Below are positions 1 through 11,099 of a stretch of 64,000 bases of DNA, piece after piece. The position numbers were made by a program, and so were the translations under genes. The DNA comes from Cercis canadensis (Eukaryota > Streptophyta > Magnoliopsida > Fabales > Fabaceae): contig QAOA01004878.1 in the NCBI GenBank assembly GCA_003255065.1, positions 333,327 to 397,326 on the forward strand. Direction: 5' to 3'. The notes beneath the pieces were generated by a model. The model saw only the letters and a program-made list of their open reading frames with translations. It ran no database searches and was not told the origin of the DNA. The number at the start of each line of letters is the position of its first letter. Positions within the stretch are counted from its first letter, which is position 1.

Positions 1-704
1 GCTCCTGTTATTTATTCTGCAGTTGAGACTAGAGTAATTTTAATTACCAAACATTATTTAGATCTCCATGGAATAAAAATGAACAAAATTTAATAGCACG
101 CTGGATCAATGCATTTTTCTTTAATGTTTGATGATTTACTAATGTTCTATTAATCAAAAAAGAAAACAAAATCAAACCAAAGCAGCAGAGCTGACTAAAC
201 ATATAAAAACAGGCATTCTATCTGAAACCTATCTAAAATAGAAAACTAAAGGAAAACAAGTCTCTAGCTTGAGATATTCCAGAAGTAATTGATCAACCAT
301 TTCACATCCTCACTGGGCATAATACACAAGCTATTGAAACGGCCAATGTTTCTTAGCTAATTATCTCTAGGGCAGACTATGATTATCAGCTGCAGAAGAA
401 CCTTCTTGAAATTATCCTTCAATTACTATACTTTAACCTTTTCCTCAAAATTATATATCTCTTATTTTCTCATCTACTACATGTTTGCATGGTATAATAG
501 ATGCACAAAGACTAGGGAGGAGAAAAGAAAGAACTGCTTATGAATGCCAGAAACACCAGAAGAAAAATATTGCAACTTCTCATATGATGAAGAGCAGGAG
601 AGCATATTGCTTATGGATCTGAATTAAACATCAAAATGCATGCACACATTCACGCCTATAATGATAAACCTTTGATAAATTGATGGATGCACTTATAATT
701 ATAC
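1..704. other. Region downstream of the visible U2A' exons; no coding sequence recognised
   Basis: This stretch lies 3' of the last visible exon of the minus-strand U2A' gene, so it is probably intron of that gene. I looked for the usual C-terminal exon of the family on the minus strand and did not find it. The DNA is AT-rich and has no convincing open frame. Confidence 0.4.
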
Positions 705-2029
705 CTTAATAGCAATAATTTGCTCTGGTGTGGGAGCAACAACTTTTGGTGTTTGTTGTTCCTCTGTAACTTCTGAAACATTTGGAGTTTCAACAGGTGA
801 AAACATCTTAGCTGGTGTCCTTTGAACTTCTTCTTCAACTTCTTTGGAAGCAAACAAGTTTTTGGCTTCCAACCTCTCCTATGAATTTGGAAGAACTATC
901 ATAAGATGTCCATAAAAATTGAAGAGGAGGAGGAACTAAAAATAAGAAACTGTGTATGTTAATCTAGCATCATCTCCTTTTACGAAGATTGCAATCTCTA
1001 GCAATTTAATGAAACAAAAACCTCGTATATTTCACAAGAATGATTTTTCAGCATAATTTCTTCATACACAATTTGTGGTTTTGGATTTCAAGTTAGCTAG
1101 CCGAAGCTTTAACAGAGCAAGCACACAAAACAACAAGCTTTAGTATGGCGAAAAAGAAAACCTTACTTTATTTTTAACTTTCTTGAAATCTAAAACCCGA
1201 AGGTGCTTCAGTTTGTGAATGACATAGAGCCTGTAATTTGGTTTCTTGGTAATATTGTTGTCCAAAAGACTAAGAAACTGCAGCTTTGGAAGGGATGCTA
1301 GAGGATCAATCTCTACCAAGTTGACAAGCCTGTTGTTTGTAAGAACTAAGGTGTGTAATTTTGGCAGGAACTCTGCAATTTATACAAGTAATATACTACA
1401 TTAACATGTTGTCTTGCTTAAAAGCAAAACTAGCGGAAAACATAAACTGGAGAGATGAAGTTATGACTAGAAAGGATGAGATGCAATTCAAAGCATACCT
1501 CCGATGTTAGGATTAATTCTGGTAATTCTATTGTTATTTATGAGCAGGGTACCCAAACGATTAAGATATGGTAGGTTTTCCAGCTTGACAATCTCATTGT
1601 CAGACAGGTCAATCGTGTCAAATTGGTCCTGCAACACAAACAAACTCAAAATTTATGCATGCTGCAATAAAATACAACAAGACGAACCATAATTATATAC
1701 CCACGAGAAGTACAAGGGCGTAAGATAAGAGAAAAATAACTAAACTCAACACTTAAGCACAAAAGGGGAAAGAAAAAGGGAAGGAAGGAGAAGAAGCTAA
1801 AATTGCGCACCTCAGTAGCTCCCAAGTTTTCGATTACAGCTATCTTGTTGCCTGACAGCAATTAAGGAAAACTTGTTATCAGAAAGGAACCACAAGTAGT
1901 TCATTTGTCAAGGATTAGGTAAAGAGGAAGTAAAAAAGGATGAATACCTCGGAGGTCTAACTCTCGCTCCTTTATGGCATTGAAAAAATGAGGGCTCTTC
2001 CAGATCAAGTCGGCAGTGAGCCTCACCAT
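705..2029 (-). CDS. U2A': U2 small nuclear ribonucleoprotein A' (U2A'), 3' end outside the window
   Basis: U2A' is a leucine-rich-repeat protein that pairs with U2B'' on stem-loop IV of U2 snRNA and works in branch-site recognition in the nucleus. Five exons read on the minus strand: 1948-2029, 1811-1851, 1499-1628, 1167-1372 and 705-878. All have GT/AG borders and the phase closes throughout, giving 211 codons. The start at 2029 opens with MVRLTADLIWKSPHFFNA, the family's characteristic N-terminus. LRR signatures follow (NKIAVIENL, DTIDLSDNEI, LLINNNRITRI, LVLTNNRL, LSLLDNNI), then the cap VIHKL...RVLDF, then a charged linker with VVAPTPEQIIAIK. Plant U2A' is about 250 residues, so roughly 40 C-terminal residues lie beyond the left edge or in an exon I could not see. 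Nothing suggests a pseudogene. Confidence 0.92.
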
Positions 2030-2289
2030 CTCTTTCCTCTTTTCGTGTAGCAGCAATAGTTGAAACTGCCAACGGCGATTTAAGATGATGAGGTACGGCA
2101 AGGTTTACACCTGGGCGGAGGAGAGTGTCGATTCTGTCCCACTGTCGTGGGGTTTTCTGTGTGTGCCCTCTTTTTCTATTTGTTTTATGGGACGGGGTGT
2201 CGGCCTTTCTCTTTCTCTTTTTTTCTTTTGTTTTTTCACTCAAAAATCCCAACACCCATTTATTTTTTTTAACCAAAAAGTATTAAGAT

Positions 2290-3110
2290 AAATTGTTTAG
2301 AACTATTTTAATTTTTGGCTATGTATGTGTAATTTACCTGTAAGATTTTAAAAAATCTATAATTTACACGTGAGATTTTTACAGTTTTAGATTTACGATC
2401 TAGGATTAATGGTTTGGAGTTAAGGGTTTAATTTTTTTTTATGATTTTAGGGTATAGGATTTTAATTTTAGGGTTCAAGATTTAGAGTAAAGTTTCAAAG
2501 GTTTAGGTATTTTTAGAGTTTTAGAGTTTAAGATTAAGGTTCAAGGTTTAGAGCTCAAAGTAGGGTTTCAATTTTATTAAGGTTTTAAGGTTTAGAGTTC
2601 ATAATAGGGTTTCAAGGGTTTAGGTTTTTTTAAGGTTTTAGGGTCTAAGGTCAATAATTCAAGGTTCAGAGTTAACAATTGAGGGTACAATTTTTAGGGT
2701 TTATGATTTAGAGTTTATAGTTTAAGTTTTAGGATTTAAGGTATATAGTTTATGATTTAAGGTTCATTGTTTAGGGTTAAAAATTTAGGCTTTAAAATTT
2801 AGTGTATAGGGTTAAGGATTTAGGCTTTAGGGCTTAGCGTATAGGATTTAGGTTTGAGGCTTATGTTATAGGAGTTAGGATTTAAGATCTAAGAATTAAA
2901 GTTTATGGTATACAACTTAAGGTCTAATGTTTATGTTATTTAGTCTATGATTTAGGGTTAAAGGTATAAGCTTAAGAGCTTAAGGTTTAGGTTTGTTTAG
3001 GATTTTAGGGTTAATAGTTCAATGTTAAGGGTTGATGGTAGAGTTTCTAGGATTTAGGGTATAGAATTTTGGTTTTAGGGTTTAGAATTTCCTAACCCTA
3101 CGTCTGTCCT
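2290..3110. repeat. Degenerate telomere-like (TTTAGGG-related) tract
   Basis: About 800 bp consists of loosely repeated 7-12 bp words such as TTTAGGGTTT, TTTAGGTTT, TTTAAGGTT and TTTAGAGTTT, all in one orientation. They are variants of the plant telomere repeat TTTAGGG. Perfect adjacent copies are rare, so this is an old, diverged interstitial telomere-like tract or a satellite-like array derived from it. It lies just upstream of the U2A' promoter and contains no gene. Confidence 0.75.
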
Positions 3111-4346
3111 TCACTTCTGCATTTCTTTCTTTCCCTTTTCTCATATCTTTTGTTTTCTTTTTGTAATTTGCCAAAGAGATGTAGTGAATTGGACCAAGGA
3201 CACCTTTTATCCTTAAACAGAAAATGAGAAATGATTAAACAGTAAGATATCTTAAACTATTTTATTCTTAATTCTTTAAATATATTATCCCATACTTTAA
3301 AAAAATTCAGTTAATCTTAAAAATTTGTGTAGATATTTAAAAAAGAACTCATAGCAAATAAGATAGTTGATGAATTGAATTCAAGAAAAAAAGTTAATTA
3401 GTTTAAATTTAACCACTATCTCCAAAAAAGTAACCAATATTTTTTTATTGATAGCAAATAATTTCTACATAACTTTTTCCATACACGATAGCATATGGTT
3501 CAATGATTATGTAATATTATTTAGCACTATGAGTATATTAAAATTAAATCCTATGATTTTAGGATAATTTCAATTTTCTTTTGTTTCCATTCTTTGGTTT
3601 GTATATTTTATTGAATTGTTGAGCATTTTTATCTTTGAATATGACTTCATAGATTTTATATATTGGTTTAAATGTAAAACATGTCTGTATAATTTTTTTT
3701 TTTTTGGGTTATTATAATTTGATTTTTTTTTTTAATTGAGTCCCTACCATTATCTCAGGTTATAACTCTGTTAGTTTAGTATTTACATGACAAATAATTT
3801 TTTCATGTGGTAATAGATAAAACTTACGTGACGCTAAAGTGGTACACAAATCACTACAAATCAAACCCACATATAAGGTATGTGACTTAGTTTTCTCTAA
3901 ATTGATGAAAATTAGGATGAGGAACTATAGATAAAACCTAATTTTTGTGTCATTTTAGTGTTATATCAACTTATTTTTATTATTACATAGATAAATCGTT
4001 TAAGATACGAGCACTAAACTCATGAAATTATAATTAGGTACGAGGTCTATCTTACATTTAGCCCGAAGAAAATCCTTCTACCTCCGCCCTGCCCTTATTC
4101 TTTGTGATGTGCCAAACGGGGCTAAAATTATATGAGCCGTGCGATCCATGCAGATCGTCAAATTATCTGAGAGAAGTCTAGACAGGTCGGACTTGCGGGC
4201 GAGAGAGGGGAGAAAGACGGAGTGGAGTGCTTTGTGTTTTATGAAGTTGGGAGCTGTTGTTGAACTGAGACGGAGGAAATCTTTGCATTAGACGTTATTT
4301 ACTGATTGATTATCTCTCAAGTCCAAATTAGTACTGGTAAGATTGA
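3111..4346. other. Intergenic; possible transposon remnant and 5' leader of the next gene
   Basis: AT-rich spacer. Between about 3670 and 4070 the ends share weakly inverted words around AAATGTAA, and the inner sequence has the 'gagtccctaccattat' type wording common in old plant elements. The similarity is too weak to define an element. The last 200 bp, GC-richer and containing gagagaggggag, is probably the promoter and 5' leader of the gene at 4347. Confidence 0.3.
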
Positions 4347-4707
4347 ATGGGGCGGCGGACGCTATGGGCATTTGTATTGCTATGGTTTGCGGCGGTGAAG
4401 ATGAGTGGGAGGGCATACGGCACAGACATTAATTTCACTTCGGGAGGGCTATTATTGTCTACTGCAAACGAGGAAGGCGATCTACTGCACCACCCTGATC
4501 AAGACGATTCCAACCCTGACATCATCAAGGATGAGTTTGACGGCGGCTTCTCTTCACTCGACGCCATGTTGCAGTGGGCTATAGGTATCTCTTCGTTTTT
4601 TTTTTTTTNTTTTTTTTTTTTTTTGCTTTTTCTATTTTATACCTAATCAAGTTTTTTTTTTCATCAAACGTTAGTCTTTGATAAATAATTTTTGAGTGCA
4701 TCAATTG

Positions 4708-4739
<32 letters not shown>

Positions 4740-7394
4740 GTAAGCACTTTCATATTTTTTGAAGTTGTACTTAGAAGTCCTAGTACACTGTTCTGCATAC
4801 ACTGAGTATCGCTATTCATCTTGTAAATGCATTAGGTCATTCTGATCCTGCAAAATTAAAAGAAACAGCAGAAGTTCAGCAACGACTATCACCAAGTGAA
4901 CTAAAGAGGCGTCAAGTGGAAATAAAGGTAGAAATCATATTCAGCTTTTGCAGGAACGATATATAGCACTTCTTGTATTTTTTTTGTTTTTTTGGGCACC
5001 GTATGATTCCAAAGGAATTGTGAAACATGTCAATCATTCTTGAAGTTTGGTGGACCTGATTTAATCAATGTTCTCTCCTGGATTGATTTATTACCTTGCT
5101 TTTCCTAATAAGCTTTGAATTATAGTGTAAGTGTTTAAATCCTGTTTGGTTTATTTATTAAAAACTTGGTACATCTACATCTCTACATGTTCTTCTGGTA
5201 TGTTATATAAGTTTCCTTATCTCAAGCATGTTTAAAGTTTAATTTCCAAACAGGAATTAATGGAGAAAATGAAAATGCCATCTGATGCTGAATTGATGAA
5301 AGTTGCAATAAATGACCTGAATAATTCATCTATATCTTTGGAAGATCGGCACCGTGCTCTACAGGAGCTTCTTGAACTTGTTGAGCCAATAGATAATGCA
5401 AATGGTAGGTCTATGTATATATCTTTATAATTACATTGTTTACCACGTTAGATCCTCGGCACCTGTCTCTTATACTAAACAGATGATGAAGATCCAGCAA
5501 TGTTTTTGTACTTTTGAGCAAACCCAAATACTTGATCTATACTCAACGTGTAGTTTTCTTTGATTTCGTGGTCTACTATTGCTATGCACATGAAATTCTT
5601 GTTGTGGCTTCCTCCATTTCTTCCCTATTTTGTGTTCATATGTTGTGGGGATAGAAAACAGCCTTGAGTTCTATTTATTAGTGGGGTACGTGTGTGTTTG
5701 TGTATATATTAAATAGTGCAAAAATCTATAAATATTATCCAAGTCTGGCCCGTACAAGTACCAGTGTCCTATATGGTCTACCTGAAACAGAGAATAATTT
5801 ACACTCTGTCTAGTTATCTGTTACAAAAAAATCATTAATTAAGAATCCGCATCTGTTGCCTCATGCTATAATTACTCTTTCCATGCACAATAGAGTAGTT
5901 CTGATAGAGGTTATCATGCTTGTCAGATTTGGGCAAACTTGGGGGACTTCTTGCAGTAAAGCAAGAGCTTTATCATTCTGATCCTGGTATAAGGACAATT
6001 GCTGCATGGATCCTTGGGAAAGTCAGTCAAAATAATCCAGTTGTTCAGCAACAGGTATGTTGTTTCTTTGATGATTAATGGAACTTTCAGGAGTGCATTC
6101 GTGCCTCAAATAATTAAGTGAGAAGAGCATAACAATATTGATAAATTTTCACTCTCCCAGGTCTTGGAACTTGGAGTGCTCTCAAAGCTGATGAAGATGG
6201 TAAAATCTAATTTTGTAGAAGAAGCTAATAAAGCATTATATGCTGTTTCCGCCTTGATCCGGAATAATTTAGCTAGTCAAGAATTGTTTTATGCCGAGGC
6301 TGGAGACTTGATGATACAGGTGACCTATCTAAGGTTTAATATTGTTATTATTATTATGGAACTGTTTTGCAGCATTGATAACTAAAACTGACAGTTCTTT
6401 TAGGATATTTTGAGGAATGCCAGTATTGATATCAGACTGCAGAGGAAGGCTTTGCTTCTTTTGACTGATCTAGCAGAGTGTCAATTAGAAAATGTAGATA
6501 AAGCTGAACAGCCTTTCTTTAGTGACCAGGATCTATTGAAGTATGTGGTTGATCTAACAGCATCAACTGACCTTGATCTCAAGGAAAAGGTGTGTTGTTG
6601 ACATAGCATCTGATATTTGTGCTAAAAGTTTGTCTAAAGATCACTTTTATGTTGTGTGATTTATCTGTTTAATGCACATACCATTGATATACCTCTCACC
6701 TCCCAATGAACATTTTGAACCACACCTTGTCAATGTGATTGCTCCATTGCCACCAGTTTAATTCTGAGATATATCTATTAAGGTCTTTCTGTACTTTCAT
6801 TTCTGTGTTTCTATCTATCCACTCTCTCTTTGCCAATGATTAGTCACCAGCATTGGTGGGAGATAGTAACCATATTAGTTGTGGATACAAGTCGAGGAAC
6901 TTGTTTAGATTTATATTGAAAACCAAGGGGTTGTGATTAGAACAATAGAAACAGAGTTTGCTATTAGAAATATATATATATATCTTTTAGTATGTGCATC
7001 CTGCTGCACAAGGGCCAAAATAAAAGCAAAGAAGCCTGCGTATGCAGAGAGTTAGAAGGTTGTGTGGTATGCCTTCTATATGTCTTATATACACTGGTTG
7101 CCCCCTTTGGCGTTTATTATGTTGTGTAATATGGCTTGACTCCTTGCATTGCTTCTGGGGTGTAATAAACAGGCCCTTGTTGCAATAAAGAGACTTCTGC
7201 AACTGAAGACCACCGAAGCTCTGGTTTTCAAGGAATTTTGTGCTTTGGGTGATGCATTGAATAGAATGAGGCAGTTGCTGAATGATTTGATGGTAGATGA
7301 GTATCAGAGAGATCATGTGATGGATGTGGAAAGCCTTCGCAAGGAAGTGGAATACATTTTCCATAGAAAGCTGGTTAGTGGTGACATGAGTTGA
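4347..7394 (+). CDS. Hsp70 nucleotide-exchange factor, Fes1/HspBP1/SIL1 type, with signal peptide
   Basis: Proteins of this armadillo family bind the Hsp70 ATPase domain and speed ADP release; SIL1 forms act on BiP in the ER. Seven exons: 4347-4584, 4836-4927, 5254-5404, 5927-6054, 6161-6319, 6404-6589 and 7173-7394. The phase closes and gives 391 residues. Residues 1-25 look like a secretory signal peptide (two basic residues, then LWAFVLLWFAAV). Residues from about 75 carry the Fes1 N-terminal signature (LQWAIGHSDP, LSPSELKRRQVEIKELMEKM). ARM repeats follow, including IRTIAAWILGKVSQNNPVVQ and ANKALYAVSALIRNN. The secretory leader points to an ER BiP-directed factor, as I recall for At3g51980, rather than cytosolic Fes1A. 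The C-terminus ends VSGDMS with no HDEL-like signal. Intron 1 contains a poly-T run with one N at 4609. Confidence 0.85.
4716..4739. repeat. (TA)n microsatellite
   Basis: A run of about 12 TA units inside intron 1 of the Fes1/SIL1-like gene. A simple sequence repeat, probably length-variable. Confidence 0.85.
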
Positions 7395-10320
7395 CTTCCC
7401 CAATATCCTGTAGCCAGTTCAGTTAGCTCAGATGGCATGACATCCCCTCTAACTATATGATGTTGATCCTGCATCACTATCTGGATTATGGTTCTCATAA
7501 TCTAGGTGTTGCTATGGACACTTAATGTATACATGTAGAGGTATTGATATTCAGTTTTGGATAAGTATAGGTGAAGCATTGCATGTACTCCTCTTGAATT
7601 CTATTTACACTTTGGTGTTTCTCTTTCACTAGTGGCGGGTAAGATTCCTATTGACTAGAGAGACTGACTGCATCTATTGTTATGATGCTTCTATAGATTT
7701 AATTAAGAAAGGAGCACTTTAAAGAGCTTATAGTTCATTGCTTCATAAGATTCCTACTGATTCTACTTACACATGTATTGTGCTGTGGTTTGTGAAAAAA
7801 TTATGAGTGTTTTGATAATATTGTTGTATAAAAGTATAATAAAATTAGTTATGGATTATAGATTGATTGGTGAAGTTTTTGACAAACATTATTATAGTAT
7901 TGTTGTATGTAAAATGACAACAATATATATTTCTAGGATAAATTGATAAGATTTCAAATTAACAAAGGATAATGGTACTATAATTTTCTAACAACTACTT
8001 TGAAATGCCTTTCTATGGTGTTTCTTCAAAGTGCCAATGGCTTCTTATAAATATGGGAAGAAATGCTTAAATGAACTTTACTAGTATCAAAAGTTACAAT
8101 ATTTCTTCGTTGTCCTCTTAACCGGACGATTCAGTTATCCTATCTATCTGTCATTCGCATCATCGCACGAATGATCAAGACTCAATTGTTCAGTTGTACC
8201 TACTTATTCCAATAGCAATTACTTCTTTGGTTTCTCAAGTTGGGAAAAAATTAGTTTACTATTTGAATTTGGTATTTTTTATATCAATAGAAATATTTAA
8301 AATATCTTTTAGTGTTAAATAGTTATTTCATTTATTTTTAGACACAATATATTTATGTAAAAAAATAATCACTTAATATTAAAGAATAATTATATGATAT
8401 TAAAAAATAACTATATATACTAATAAAATAACTAAATAGTACTAAGGATTTATTTTTATAATAGAATAACCATTCCGTTTATTTTTATAAGACATCTATA
8501 ACCTTTAATTATTGTTAATTCAGTTCACATAAAAAAAAAAAAACTTATTATTCATTTAACATGCACATAAAGAAATATATTATATAACATTCTGTCACGT
8601 GTCTAATTTATATAATTCAGTAATACGATAACATTTTTTAGGAGAATTTATCCATATATCATTATTCTTTGAAAAAGAGCGGAAAAAATAAAGAATGAAA
8701 AAGGGAGAAAAGCATACTTCTCTTCGTCTTTGTATATAAATATATATATATTTTTTTTTATGGGGATTTAGGTACCCTTGGTATGACATAGTCCTTTTGA
8801 GGTGGACACACATGATGCTTCTTACCTTAAGGAATTGGATCTTGGCCGTTCACTTACAAAGACAGCAAACCGGAAGGAGAGATTCTTATCTAAAAGCTCT
8901 TGCTCAATTGAAAATTTGTAAAAGCTCACATTAAAATTTTTATTAGCAATAAAAAAAAGCCATCGTGCGATACTGCATTTTAGCATCCCGAACCCCTTTC
9001 CATTCAATTACATACAACTAGTATCAAATTGAAAATACTTTAATTTAATTTTGTATAGTTTTCATCTTTCTTTCTTTCTCTTTTGTAATTGCGACTCATT
9101 TTTTTATTCTTCATGTCATTTAAATTGGTAATTTTATTTATATATATAGTTATTTTATTTATTTTTGAACATAATAATTATATATGTCAATAAAATAACC
9201 ACATATCGTCAAATGATAACTACATGTATAAAAAAAATAATCACATAACAATACAAGATAATCACATAACATGAAAAAATATTTTAGATATTTCACATGG
9301 AATCAAAATATTGGAAGACCTTTTTTGTTTTGTTTTACCATTAAAATCAAAATAAAATAAAATTAGAAGACCATTTTATTTGAAATAAAATGGTCTTTTT
9401 CTCCAAAATTTGAAACTAAATAATATTTTTCTAAAATTTAATAATATTAATTGAACTTCATTTTCATACGTTAATATTTTTTTCCTAATACATTAATATT
9501 TTTTTTTTGGCTAACGGAATCATTTCAAACATTGTGCTTCATTCCTTTCTGTTTTTAACTTTTGTTTGCTACTGGTTTTTTTTTTTTCTTTAGTTCATTG
9601 ATTTTATTTTATTTTTTTGCTAATGAGGTCTATACATGAGAATTGAGATTCATTGGATTTTGTTTCTTAATACAGTAATTGTCAATTGTCATCAATACAA
9701 TGCCTAGACTTATAATTGGCCCCTTCTCACCCAAATTAGCCTATTGGCCTTTCAGCCCATATCCCTATATACAACTAATAAAGAGATATTTTCTTGTGAG
9801 TATAACTATCTGTGTATTGTGTAATGTACTCGTTGCATACCCTCTCATACTTTTTTTCTCTTCACAAGTCTTATCTCTTTTCACGGGCCAACTCTATATA
9901 TTTTTAATATCTCCCCATGCATTGCACGGGGCTATAAGAAATTAATATGAATGAGAAATCTTCATAAGAGAAAAAAAAAAATAGTGGAAGTAGCTTCTTC
10001 CCCGCCTGAGCATGCTAAAAATGGGTTTAAACAACCCAATTTCGTACCTGGATGTGTTTTTCATATTCACATTGTCTTTTTTTTGCCTAATTTCTCCATG
10101 ATTTCGATCTACAACTTTTGTTCCATAATATATCTACAATTATTTCAAGTTTAAATTGTATTATAAAACATGGTTTTTGCCATTATTTGGAGAAACTCTA
10201 GAACACTGACATCCATATGCTTCCACCACCAAACCAACCCAACCCAACAGCCAACACATCGCCACCTTGTGATGGGATGCTACTCACGTGAATGGTCAGG
10301 ACTATTATAGTTGCTGTGCA
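7395..10320. other. Long AT-rich intergenic spacer
   Basis: The first few hundred bases are probably the 3' UTR of the Fes1/SIL1-like gene. The rest is very AT-rich. Two stretches, about 8300-8480 and 9130-9300, share the pattern of repeated 'aataatcaca' and 'aataactatat' words and look like diverged copies of one AT-rich element. Small open frames such as those at 9679-10154 have no codon character or family resemblance. No gene supported. Confidence 0.5.
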
Positions 10321-10695
10321 TAGGGATGGCAATGGGGCGGGCCAGACACTCCCCGTCCTTGAAGGACATCCCCATTCCCCATTTCCGGAAGAGGATTTTT
10401 CAACAACCTCATCTTCGCCCCATTGAATGCTTGTTTACCCTATGTCCTGCCCAATTTCCCATACAGCTATGCTTTGTTTCAGATTTTGGGAATGAGAATT
10501 TTTTTTTATGTAATATATATATATACAATACGGAGCAAGGCGAGAAGGGTAATTTCTTCCGCATCCCCGACCCCAATCCCATAAAATTGCCCATTTAAAT
10601 CTCCATCCTCATACTTATTTTTTTACCCTATACTCATACCCGACCGAGTAAAAATAGCGAGACCCAATCGAGTATGGGTCAAATTGCTATCCCTA
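10321..10695. mobile_element. hAT-type MITE, about 375 bp
   Basis: The left end reads TAGGGATGGCAATGGGG and the right end reads AAATTGCTATCCCTA, giving terminal inverted repeats of about 14 bp with one mismatch region (TAGGGATGGCAAT against TAGGGATAGCAAT). The 8 bases on each side, GCTGTGCA and GTTGTGGA, match at 6 of 8 positions, as expected for an old 8-bp hAT target-site duplication. The inner sequence has the GGGGCGGG and 'ccccattcccc' wording typical of this widespread plant family and codes for nothing. It sits about 400 bp upstream of the RAD52-like gene. Confidence 0.75.
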
Positions 10696-11099
10696 GTTGT
10701 GGAGTTCTTGGGTTTTCTGTTCTCTTGTGTTTCTCTCCTCGTTTGCTTCTCTGTTTTGGTGAATGAAATTTGATGGGCAAAAGAAAATATTTCGATTGGG
10801 TTGCAATTTTAATTTCAACATTACCGTGGGCAAGCATGTTAATTTTTTTTTCTTTTACACATTACCGGAAGACCTGAGAAACCAAATAACTCCAACTGAC
10901 GTGCCCACAGCTGGTTGGACGTAAAGTCATTGGTATGCATACCTCTGCCGTACAAAAGGCAGAGCAGTTATTTGTTTTTTATAATTTTAGTAACGGAGAA
11001 ATTGTTTTACTTTTTTTTGGTGAAGCATAGGAAAACGTTTTTAGTGAGGTTGATCTACTAGTCAAGCATACTTGCTGCAATTGGGGATCTCGGAGGTCG

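Noticed and set aside
1908-2291. Frames on both strands over the U2A' first exon and leader
   Set aside because: They are shadows of U2A' exon 1 and its upstream leader.
3670-4070. Possible inverted-repeat transposon
   Set aside because: Only short words such as AAATGTAA match between the ends; too weak to call.
9679-10154. Two open frames of 88 and 67 residues
   Set aside because: No family resemblance, low-complexity AT-rich DNA and no splice context.
10311-10598. Open frames on both strands
   Set aside because: They fall inside the hAT-type MITE, which is non-coding.
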